From NCBI GenBank assembly GCA_021234155.1, contig JAJEKV010000112.1, positions 1,324,341 to 1,388,340 on the forward strand: a stretch of DNA of 64,000 bases, written 5' to 3'. A program made the position numbers and the translations under genes. Shown here in pieces: positions 45,723 through 56,300 of the stretch (positions within the stretch are counted from its first letter, which is position 1; each line of letters starts with the position of its first letter). The DNA comes from Isoetes taiwanensis (lineage: Eukaryota > Streptophyta > Lycopodiopsida > Isoetales > Isoetaceae). The notes under the pieces were generated by a model. The model did no database searches. It was given only the letters and a program-made list of their open reading frames with translations, and was not told the origin of the DNA.

Positions 45723-46641
45723 GCATGAAATTTTAATGATAATACACCCCAAGATAAATATCTAGCAAGATTTGCACTCTTACAACAATTTGAGTTCCAA
45801 TGAAGATCTTAGTAAAAGCCAAGAGATGGTCACTTATTTTACTAGATCATATTCACAACATCATCATTCAAAATACTAGATACCATTCTAGAATAGTCCT
45901 AGGATAATAAGATCCTAGTCAATAATGAAATAGCTAGAATAGTCTTAGGATAATAATAATGGCCATTCAACCATTAGAATATTTGTAGCATAAATTTCTT
46001 TGTTCATGGGGCATTGACCCGATCACATGTGAACCATGTTGACTTCCGGCATTTCGATCCTTTTCAAGCTCGAATAATCTCCTCCTGCAGTTAATCCCCT
46101 TCTACAAATGTTTCTTGACTATATCTGACGCGTCCGGTTATGGGTCTGATTTTTCTTTCCTATCTTGGTATTCCGGATCGTCGATAATATCCCAAAGGAC
46201 AAGTCGAGGAATTGGCTTTCCACAAATATCCACGGACTAATTGCTCGAATCTGGCTTCTCGACCATTGAATTAAAAATTGCCTTAATAAAAGGTTCTTCT
46301 TCAACATATAGGTTAACATTTCATATATCATCTCAACCTTAAGATAACCTTCAACATTGAATCAACTTGGCATAATATCTTGGCAAGAGTTCCTCTCTCA
46401 TTTGCACATTAGCTTTGACCATGATGCAAAAGTGAAACCTACTCCCACTTTGCTTCTCATAGGTAAATTATGCAGACATGTTGAACTCAATTTGATCTAC
46501 ACTCACCGCCCTTGCTTCTCATAGTTAGATCGATTACACAATATAACCCAAGACTCTTCAAATAACCTTGTACTCAATATATATTGTTATTTGCATAGCA
46601 TATACTAACCTTGTAGGATTATGAGGTGAATATTTCCATCA
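45723..46641 (-). repeat. 5' LTR of nested copia element
   Basis: Right-hand LTR, next to the primer binding site. Its inner end reads ...TTTCATGC instead of ...TTTCATCA, a two-base change next to the primer site. Confidence 0.9.
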
Positions 46642-47238
46642 TGTTGTACCTAGTCAATTCTTTGCGGGCCGAGATATTAAACATTCGATTAGGATTACTC
46701 GGTGGTGGGTTACTGCGGCAATCCGGGCAAACAACATTGGATTGCGCCAAAAAAGGATATTAAGGTATCTCAAGGGCGTTGAATGTGGAATAACGTATTA
46801 TAATGAAGACTTGACACTAAAATGTTATTAGGATCTTGATTGGGGAGGAGATGTAGACTCTAGAAAATCTACCTCGGGGTTATGTACTCATCTTTGGGTG
46901 GAGGTGCAATTTCTGGAAGAGTAAAAATAGTCCAAATTGCTATGTCTCTGCGGAAGTCGGTATTATGCCACAACTCTTGCAAATAAGGAAATTGTATGGA
47001 GTAGGCGTTTGCTAAATGAACTTGGCATAATACAAGTCTTCTTGTGACAGATAGTATGAGCTGTATTGCCATTTGCAAAAATCCTGTGTTACATGAGCGA
47101 ACCAAACATATTGAAATGAATATGCATTTTATCAGAAGCATGGTAGAAAAAGGACATGTCTCAGTAGAGTATATTCCTACACAACAACAAGTTGCAGATG
47201 TGTTAACTAAACCTCTCTCACGATATAAAATTCCATAG
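46642..47238 (+). pseudogene. RT end and RNase H of outer copia element
   Basis: Resumes the outer RT at LYLVNS. After several frameshifts, DSMSCIAICKNPVLHERTKH, MNMHFIRSMVEKGHVSVEYI and QQVADVLTKPL (47,044-47,238) are the RNase H C-terminus that closes the copia polyprotein. Confidence 0.85.
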
Positions 47239-47317
47239 ATTTCTTGATGATGGGATTCTGAGTTTTGCGACTAAAAAGTGTGCGTTAAGGAAGTGAAAAA
47301 GTCGGATGAATATGACA

Positions 47318-47328
47318 TTAAGGAGGAG
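47318..47328 (+). other. Polypurine tract of outer copia element
   Basis: AAGGAGGAG-type purine run directly before the 3' LTR at 47,329, the plus-strand primer site. Confidence 0.75.
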
Positions 47329-47738
47329 TGTTGAAAATATAATGGTCATATTCATACTTGGAATTTTGACCTTAGGTTTAATGGTTAAAGGTGGCACCAT
47401 GTTAAACATTATGATATATATTCTTATGATACAGATTCGAAGGGTGGATGAATAGCTGAATGACAGGCCATGATATGTATTTTGGAAACCTGCATCTACT
47501 TTCTAATTTGATAACCAACCTTTAGGGATGGGTGCGTACAAAGCGGTAGAGATCGGTGAGATTGGATGTGTCTTGGGGTGTGCCCTATCGGGGCCGGAAT
47601 CTGCGCGTCGTGGCTGGATTTTGAGACAGATGTGTTGAGTCGTTGGCTTAATAAAATAGCTCAAGTTCTATATGTCAATTTTGAAATTGATTGATTAGAT
47701 GAAATAATAGTCTTAACATTTGTACTCAAGGGTTATCA
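47329..47738 (+). repeat. 3' LTR of outer copia element
   Basis: 410 bp, TGTT...ATCA ends, matched to the 5' LTR. Differences are concentrated at about 47,515-47,620. Confidence 0.92.
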
Positions 47739-47743
47739 CGGAT

Positions 47744-48300
47744 CTATGATTATCAATAACAAAAATTAAACAACTCAAAGCTTTAGCACCGTCTTAAGTC
47801 ATGAACCACACTCCGGGTTTAGAAGCAACAACACTAAAAGCCGATCTTTGCTCTACTAATAGCTCTACAATCCTCAATGTCATGAAAGCTTGTAATAGAA
47901 TAAATAGGATACAGATTCTATCAAAAGCCAATTTTTTGTGTGATCTGCTTGCCAATGGAAAAATAAAGACGGGAAAATAGTGATGCAGACCTAATACTTT
48001 CAAAGAATTAAGCAGCAAATGAACGAATTGATCTATTAATGATATGCGTGCCTTTCAAGGAAGTTTATTTGGATTTTTGTGCATAGCATGTGCAATCTCA
48101 AGCAGCAAATACCACATGGGGTTTTTCATGAAAGGTACCACTTCTATGTTTTAAATCCATTCCTTTATAGCCTCTTCTAAGCATCTAGCTCATTCCTTTC
48201 TTCCACATTCATCCTCATCTTTATCGCAAGATCAGGTCCTATTGTTGTTAAATCGGATTACGTAAATGAAGTCACTACCTTAAGCTCTGCTACCGCTATG
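47744..48300 (-). pseudogene. CDC45: Remainder of the CDC45 copy cut by the copia element
   Basis: Continues the N-terminal piece beyond the insertion (LKVLGL, NPGVWFMT-like frame-broken text) and then jumps by a deletion at about 48,020 to the linker and middle part. It ends in the recurrent rearrangement module at 48,260-48,310, where orientation flips. Confidence 0.78.
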
Positions 48301-49040
48301 CTATAAAAAAACTCAAACGAACTTTTTGGAAGCTATAGACTTTTCTAGGATAATATATGAAGAAAAACCTAGACTTATACTTCTGGGGTAAAAGCATGAA
48401 AGGGTGTCTATAAATGTATCCCTTTTGGTACATGTGGCTATATTACACAAATCACCCAAAGTACCCAAAATAGCCAAATAATATCCGAAATTTAGCTTAA
48501 ATGTATATGCAAAGTACATAAAATCGAAAAGTGTATGTTTATACAAATAAAAATAACCAAAATGTAATGCGGAAAAGTATCCATATTTGTACATCAATTC
48601 AATTACAATGTACGTTACACCCTTTCATGCTTTTACCCTCTGAGAGAATGGGCACTTTATGATTCAACATTTTCTTCTTCATATGTTGCTACCAAGCTGA
48701 AGACATGGACAGAAGGTGATTCAAAAAGGTTGAAACTGTTGTTAGCTCGTATGCGAATTGCATTAGCGGAATCCCAGCAGAAGCTTTAGTATATGAGTGG
48801 ACACAAGGAACATAATGAAGAGGGGGTTGAAGACATTGTCAACAGTTCATGGACATTGAGAGCTGTACAATAAGAGTTTCTACAGGGATCATGGCTATTG
48901 TTCTAAGGTCTCAGCCACTGATGTAGTATATGAGGTAATAGCAGTATTGGAATTCCAAGGAGAAAAAGGTAAAAGCTCTGCAAATCAATTTTGGAAAGCA
49001 TATATTGACTTTCACCAACTAATTGGAAGGGTTTGTAGCT
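48301..49040 (+). pseudogene. CDC45: CDC45 middle fragment, plus strand, carrying a TIR element
   Basis: Starts with NELF-like remnants and RIIYEEKPRLIL, is interrupted at 48,386-48,638, and resumes with REWALYDSTFSSSYVATKLK, LLLARMRIALAESQQKL and SATDVVYEVIAVLEFQGEK. It ends at the recurrent spacer junction (about 49,041). Confidence 0.83.
48386..48638. mobile_element. MITE-like element, 253 bp, 22-bp perfect terminal inverted repeats
   Basis: Ends GGGTAAAAGCATGAAAGGGT and the exact complement. TCTG duplicated at 48,382-48,385 and 48,639-48,642; CDC45 coding text is continuous across it. The interior is AT-rich and non-coding. A 4-bp duplication does not point to one of the common superfamilies, so none is assigned. 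Confidence 0.87.
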
Positions 49041-49215
49041 TAATGATAGTACTTTGCTGATAACGGGAGTTCCAACACATTAGAATAGGTCTTGGACAGG
49101 TTGTGGAGATGGCTTTTATGTCAACAATGCCACCTTGCCCGTGCCCTGTGCCGGCTGCTTTAGGATCGTCCGCCAGGTGGTGATAAGCGTGGTACTAGCC
49201 CCGATGGCGGGGGCA
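49041..49215 (+). repeat. Truncated GC-rich CDC45 spacer; right end of the array
   Basis: One module with GGAGATGGCTTTTATGTCAAC, then loss of similarity at about 49,215. Confidence 0.6.
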
Positions 49216-50780
49216 TTGTGGCGTCCCTACTGGTATACGATGCACTCGCCGTATACAAACGGAGTTCATCCCCTATACCAGCTCCCACGCTGATACAAGG
49301 CCCTCCACACATCACTTTGCAATCCATTGGGAAGAATGAAGGTGTCATTTACCCCGTCTCCCTCGGGGCCTACCTAGGCTGCGAAGCGTAAACATATGTA
49401 AGTACATATACATCAAAGCACATCATGAGCATCTCAAGGATGGCTCACCACATATCTGCATAGACAAAGATCAGCACAATACAAAGGAAGTTCCTACCCA
49501 AGGCCTCGAACACGGGGATAGACCTGACAAGCTTGGGCCTCCGAGTTCATTGCGCATTTAATCATGACAATGGATTGGGCTGGCATAAGAACATGGCATT
49601 GGGTTGTCCACCCATCCGCCCCTCCTCACGCACACTTTGCGTAGTAGGTTGAAAAGTGTTGGGACTGACCCACGGGGTGCATAGCCAAAGGGGCTATTCA
49701 CTGGTTACATCTCCCCATGGGGGGGCGTAGGGATCCTCCCCTCCAGAGATCTACATGCTGACCCAGGTGACTAGAGGGCCCTTGCCCTTATTCCGACTTA
49801 ACCCACCGGAAGGTGAACTCCCACCACGGGTGTGAGCCCATGCCTTACCCACACTTAGTGGCAAGCCATTGAGACCTAGTCACTCTGATCCCGGTGGGCC
49901 TTACACACCGGAGGGGATTGGTCAAGGGCCCAAATCACGAACCTCATTCTAAGCCCGGTCAGCCCCCTTCACCCACAACCAGGTGGGCTCCCCATTAATG
50001 TGCCTAAAACTAGTAATGCACTAAGAGGGACTAGCTAGGAGCATCATCTACTAAGCTTTAAGTCTCTACCCCCCTTCCCAATACAATGAGTCCACGAATA
50101 CATCCGTCCATCATATCAACATAAGTAAATAAGAACTAATCTAATTCATAGAGTTAGGTTCTTTAGTTAGAGTCAATCTCGGGATCTCCTTGGCTACTAA
50201 GGGTGATTTAATAGGCTAAACCTCTTCGTTGTTGAAGGCTGGAATAAGGTTTAGGCTATTCAATCGACCAAATACCTGATCCTGGTTCCTCCTCTCGATC
50301 CGGCGTCCATGTCTCTGCTCGGCTTCGGATGCGGTCGAAGGATGATCCGACAAAACGACCGGCAGATCGTGGGAGTTGGAATTGACTCCTCGGTAGCGAA
50401 TCGGACTCCTAAGATCAGTGGGCGAAAAAAGGGAAAGTTAGGGTTTGGTGCCTTATGTAGGCTATCGGGTTAGGTTTAGGGTTTCCATGACCCTTGGTCT
50501 ACCTTTAATGGGTTAAAGGTCTAAAAAAGTCGCACATTGCTAAGTGTGTGCACCATTGCAAGCCGCCCCTAGGCCCTTGCTTGGTACACGTCGGGCGCAC
50601 ACCGTCGATTGGGACGGGCGGTACTGCAGCGTGACGATTGCAATACGATTATACGCCTTGGGATGCGTATCTCGTTTGGAACGCCACATTCTCCCCACCT
50701 TGAAATGATGTTTGTCGCAAAGATCGTGGGTCTCCCCACCTTGGAATCTTGCTAACCTTGCAATCAACTTTGATGCATAC
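49216..50780. other. Non-coding, LTR-retrotransposon-like region
   Basis: C-rich, with phrases such as CCACATTCTCCCCACCTTG (about 50,682) that recur in long plant LTRs, and a minus-strand ATGGACGCCGG frame (near 50,306) that runs into a GT donor-like CAG|GTATTT. No gag or pol motifs and no LTR pair were found, so the assignment is weak. Confidence 0.3.
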
Positions 50781-50807
50781 GATATACTACTATAATACTT
50801 ACACATT

Positions 50808-51320
50808 TATTAAGATTACCTTAAGGTAATATTTTTAAATCATTATTATGCCATTACATTATCAAATAACTTGTCAAATCGTAACTTCTATTAAAACAAG
50901 GTACTTATTAGTCTCCGTTATCACAACATTTAGTTTATCACCATTTAACACTTTCATATACAATTATTATTTAAGGTACTCTTCATTCCTTGCAACACAT
51001 CCCAACAAAATTTGTGTTGCAAGTCTTCCTTAACTTAAATCACAGTATTAATTTTACAATATCTATAATTACATACTTACTATCTTAATTATTAGAGTTA
51101 CTCTAAGGTAATGTTTAAGACATTACTGTACTATTTCATTATCCAATTAACTTATGACTTCATAACTTAATCCACGCAAGGTAATTATTAACCTTACTTA
51201 ATACAACATTTAAGTTTATCAAAGTTTATCAATTTCATACAAAATTTACACTTCTAAGGTACTCTTCATTCCTTGCAACACATTATAACAAAATTTGTGT
51301 TGCAAGTCTTCGTAGCTCGA
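50808..51320. repeat. Direct duplication, about 215-bp copies at a 285-bp period
   Basis: Copies about 50,815-51,032 and 51,098-51,313. Both end with AAGGTACTCTTCATTCCTTG and AACAAAATTTGTGTTGCAAG. AT-rich, non-coding. Confidence 0.75.
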
Positions 51321-51539
51321 CCTCTTTGCCCTCCGAAGCGCTCTATTGGCTTGCAGGTCAACACTACGTTAGTACCATTTTAATTATTAATAAAATTTTG
51401 GTTATGTGGTGACCACCCCACCTATCTACATGAATGCATGGCTAATCTCCGTGCGTAGGAAGGGATGTTTCTTCCATCGTGGGTCAAGTGGAGACATGCA
51501 TGCCTATAATGCCTATATGGCAGGGAAAAAATTACTAAA

Positions 51540-51945
51540 CTCATATTTTAGATTAGCTAGAAAAACTTTGGCTAATTTAACCCAAAATGCATAGGAAAAC
51601 TTTCTAATGTTTGGCTAAAGTTGAATAATTTTCCTTTACTAGTTTTGAATGTTTGGCTATTTTTTGTTTGAACCTTTATATAAACTTTAGCCAAACATTT
51701 ATGTTATGCCAAATATTTTACTATACGAACATATTAATTATAGAAATCCACTAGTTGGAGAACAAAAACTATCCATCTAATATAGTATTAGCAACCTCTA
51801 TTCCATAATGTCATGAATAATCTCATATTTTACATTAGCTATTAAAAAGTATGGCTAATCTATCCCTAAATGCATAGGAAAACTTTCGAGCGTTTGGCTA
51901 AAGTGGAAGAATTTTTCCTCTCCTACTTTCTTATTTTTTGGCGAT
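51540..51945. repeat. Direct duplication, about 120-bp copies at a 282-bp period
   Basis: Copies 51,540-51,660 and 51,822-51,945 share AATGCATAGGAAAACTTTC and GTTTGGCTAAAG. The period is close to that of the neighbouring duplication. No coding content. Confidence 0.7.
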
Positions 51946-53340
51946 TTTTTTCTTTTTTTCTAGAATTTTCCTCCTTTGTAGTTTAGCCGTACTTTTTCCA
52001 AAAATGTCCAAAAAATCGCCATTTGGCTAATACTAGCCGCTATTTTTTTCCATGCTATATGGCGCTCATGCCTACACCTTTAGTTGCCCAACGTGGAGGA
52101 TAGGTCCTTCCCGTATATGGGGCGTGAAGGCCAGATTCCTCCTATCAAAGCATATATGGGGCTAGAGGTGCTTTTCCTATCAATGCATTCCTCAATGACC
52201 TCCTTTCTCTCGAGGTCGTCTACTTCCGTGGGACAGAAGTAGACTTTGCAAGCGGCACCGCGATCATGCCTACATTGACATTACACCATGTCCTAGAGAT
52301 CACCGTAATGATCTCATCATCGGTAAATACGCATGCAACCCATACCTGGCATAGGTTGCATGCGTAGATTAATCTTAACTATACATGAAACTAATCTAAA
52401 CACAAATCGACATGCCTGAGCCGATTTTTGCTGGCTCCTTTAATGCATGTGATTAACATAATTACCCTAAGGTAATATTTTTTTTAATGAATTAACATTA
52501 TCATAGTATCGGATACATTACTTCCGATAGTACAATTATGTTTACTCTAAGTTTTGCAATATTTAACGACTTTTAGATCGCGATTATTTAGACAATAACC
52601 CTGATTTAGACCTATTGTTACATAGAGAAGGTTTTATTTATCATACACAAGAATTAGATGTGCTTCTTATTATCTTCCTTGGGTCCTGCCTTACCCTTGG
52701 AAGTATATCCCTAAGATGCACTTAAGTATATCTGAATTCTATTTTCTATTTATATTTATAAGGACCCCGAGGTCATATAGCTATCCTTGGAAGGAATTTC
52801 ATCCTTGCGAAGGATTAATTAATATGCTACCTCCACTATCGTTGTTATTTAACTTATTTCGGTATGATACATATCGTCACGATAATTTCTATACAATTAT
52901 TAGGATCTATATGTAACTTATTTATAAGATACATTAAAAGCTTATAATGCATGCACATACCTAAGGCTAGAATGCATCCACCCATTGAGCCGGCATCGGT
53001 AATTTGGAGATGACTTGGTGGATTCTATGTTGCTTCCATAGTTTTGCTCCATTCCTTGGTGTAGTTAGCTACTAAATCCGGTCTACCATACGTTGAAGGC
53101 CACGAGCACTAAGTGCATCTATCTAGCTCTGTCTATTCTCTTAACCCGACCCATTTGCGGAGTGGGCCTATTCTGGTGGGTCAATTTGATGCAAATGCAC
53201 GTTCAAATATGAATTTTCATACCGACTGCGACCATTTTACAGCTGAAATTTGTTCGCGAGGTGAACTCTATTCTCGGTCAGTCAGATTTGATACCGAAAT
53301 CACCCGGATTTCGATCATAAGATTAGGCCCTCCGTAGCCG
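51946..53340. other. Non-coding stretch, nothing recognised
   Basis: AT-rich with no reading frames of note. A phrase ACCTAAGGTAAT-like, also present in the 50.8 kb duplication, recurs at about 52,460, hinting at the same repeat family. Confidence 0.3.
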
Positions 53341-56300
53341 AGAGCAGTTAACGCCACTCAGCTTTGGCGGTTGCACAGCGTCATATCAATCTCTCTCCCC
53401 TTAAGGACTATGCGGCTTCTTACTGCGCATTAATTTACCTAACTTATTAGCTGAGAAACATAATCACATCTAAGATGCTGGATTCACATATTATGTTATC
53501 ATTTGACTTCAATATAGTTTATAGGATTTACCTGCCGGTTGACATTCCTAAACCCTGGGGTTTTCAATTATGACAATTCTTTGTCTCAAAAACCTGTTTG
53601 ATGGTATTTTAAAGTGCTATCACCGGCGCTGTTTACCCCCATAATTCATAGACCGGGGGTTTTGCTTTGCCGGTTATTTGGTTCCGGAATATTCCTGCGG
53701 TAGATTTCTGATTGGCGTGACGGTTGGACGTTTGTATTGCTGTATACTGCGGTTGGATTATTCTTTTGGAGAATACTAGATTGAACCGGCGAACAATATA
53801 GTAATGATTCATTAACCCCGCTGGCGGGTGCGATTGATGCCGGACTTCCATTCAGCATTGGATGTCGGTAACAATGCATTCTTCTCAATTTTAGATTACC
53901 GCTCCTATCGTTTCGGCTTTACAATATTTGGCGAAAACCATCAGTAAAGAACCAATCTACGTGAGAATGTCCTAACAATGCGCATTTCTAATCCACCCAA
54001 ATGCATGGATGTTACCATCACCTGCAATTTAAACTACTAAGACCCCATAACCGTTACGCTGGGCTTTTGAGGCTCAAATGCCGTTCTTTTGCTTGAAACT
54101 AGCGGGTGGCGTTTGGCTAAAATTGAAACAGGTACTTGGGTCGCTCATGGCGGTGGATCCTCTTTGATGTAAAGGGAGTTGACTTTGTTAAGTTAAACCT
54201 CATTCAGGACGACTTGCTGAATTATGGATTCGATCCGCTTAAAATCTTTGCGTATAACGCTTAAAAGCACGAAGGTGAAGCCATTGAAAGGGTTTAAATT
54301 CACCGGAACCTCTTTAATCATTGCTTGCTTCGCATTTCTGTATCCAGGTACGTTTTATTTAAGAAACCATTCGATGTGCCATGCGTCCGAGTCCTCTTGT
54401 AAGCTATTGCGAAGAGTGTTGAGGATGTGGATTGCTTCACCTACCGTTAGGCTATCTCTTCTTTTGATCCCAGCATTTTAATAACTCATGGGAGGGAAGA
54501 ATAACGGGGGAACTATACATGCAAAACATATAAAGCACATAATTACAATTCACCGGGTCCCCCCTTATTGCCTCCTCCGGAGTTGCACATACAAGTATAA
54601 AACGATTGTTCTCGTTACCGGCTGAATGGCGGTCATATCCATCCTGTTTTGTCGCGTCGGCCTTATACGGGGTGGCTTCGTTATGCTTGGGCCGCAAGAT
54701 GTTTCGTCAGGCAGCGGCATGCTTTGGATCACATTCTAACTTGGCGGAGTGTCTTTGCGGTGAATTGATGCTTCAACATTTGATTCCACTTCATGATCTG
54801 TTCTCCGGTAATTATCCCTTCATGATACTGAGAGCTATTTGGGAGAAGGCGTCTCTTGAAATTTTAATCTTTAGCGATTCCACGCTGGCTATACTCTACA
54901 GGGGTGCGTTTCTCTTAACGATTGTTCTTTTGAATCGTCCATCCTTAGGTTCACCGGGTTTTGCATGCAATTCGCACGTGCAAGTCGTATTCGCCTACGC
55001 CTGGGTGCTTCTCAACGTACCGGAAACTTCCAAACTACATTGAACAGTCCCGCGATCACGCCGACTGGAGCGTTATCCGCGTTCCGCTATCTTTAAATCA
55101 ACCCTGTTAATAGCGAAAGGGTACCTTGGGTGGCTTTGATTGTTGCCGGTTTCACGATCCCTCATTTATACCTCTGAGGAGCTGTGGAAGAGTCCGGTTA
55201 CTAGCACTTCTCCGGTTCGGTTCGACCTTTGTCCTCTGTAAATATGGTCTCGGCAGGTAAAGCATCGCGAAACCATCCTCCACCAGCACAAACATATTGT
55301 GGGAACAGTGGATCCTTATATCGCATGCGGCTTGACCCCTTGAGTTGGAGGGTACCTTACGCCATAAATATACTCTACATGGATTTGAATGGCGTATTAT
55401 CGAACTCTCTTGCTTACGAGGTGCTTAGCCCGGTTGCTATCCTTATGGTTCAGGTCATTAAGATGTAAACTGCGGACGACTGCATGTGGAGGGTGTTGAA
55501 GGCTGCTATAGCTACAATTACATTGCAATTACTGACGAAGGCCATCACCCTAATGATTATTACGAAGGCATATCTCTATCGTATGATGGCTTTCCGTAGA
55601 ATTGCGCATCTCCATCTATTACCGTGTCATAGCGCACATCACCCTATATTCACTACAAAGGACAGGTGTAGTTTGTCGAGATGTTGCCTTCTTGGATTCA
55701 GCTCACGTTAGTTCCTCCTATTATTCAGAGGTACTCGTGTCATAAGTTAAAATTCCCAGAGTGTTATTTCTTTGTCACCAAGAGGTACAGATGTTGCATC
55801 ACAGCGATGTTAAGTCTTGTGATGATCTCTGGCCTGACGGTGTTGTCTTTGTTGACATTGGATGGATGGTCTTCTACTTGAAGGGCATTTGGGAAGTGTT
55901 TGGAAGTGAAGGTTTGCTTGGCGAAACTCCGATCGTTTTCCTCCGATAAGCACTCTTCCATTTTTGATCTTGAGCTCATTATTTGTAAAAGCACCCTTGC
56001 TTCCTCTTTGAGTAGCATTCGAAGTAGAAGAGAACTTCACGATCTGATTACCGAATCCATAAAACATATGACTGTACTCGTGACACCTCACTATCATGTA
56101 GACATCAGGGTATACAAAATACACCTTATCGCATTTTACATTGGGACTAGTTCATCCTTTTCAAAACAACTCGAAGATCTGCTTGGTACTCCTTTGGGAC
56201 TTCCTCACTCTATAAGCGTTTGATTCTTTGGGACTTCTTGCATGCTTCTTCCGTTACTGGTTACGACTCAGGATTTGGCCAGATGCTGCTGCTATTGTTG

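Larger units (their letters stand above)
40631..46641 (-). mobile_element. Nested Ty1/copia LTR retrotransposon, minus strand
   Basis: LTRs 40,631-41,529 and 45,723-46,641 (899 and 919 bp). On the minus strand the LTR reads TGATGGAAATATTC...TTTCATCA. 5-bp duplication TGTTG. The primer site TGGTATCGAGC (minus, about 45,722-45,710) adjoins the right-hand LTR, so that is the 5' LTR. A purine-rich GAAGGAGGG tract abuts the left LTR. It carries gag, protease, integrase, RT and RNase H, all on the minus strand and all broken. It inserted into the outer element and so is younger. Confidence 0.93.
36765..47738 (+). mobile_element. Ty1/copia LTR retrotransposon (outer element), degenerate
   Basis: LTRs of 409 bp (36,765-37,173) and 410 bp (47,329-47,738) start TGTTGAAAATATAATGG and end GGTTATCA. 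Flanks are CAGAT (36,760-36,764) and CGGAT (47,739-47,743), a 5-bp duplication with one change. The gene order protease-integrase-RT-RNase H fixes it as copia. All reading frames are broken, and a second copia element sits inside the pol gene. The element inserted into the CDC45 copy at 36.76 kb. Confidence 0.93.
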
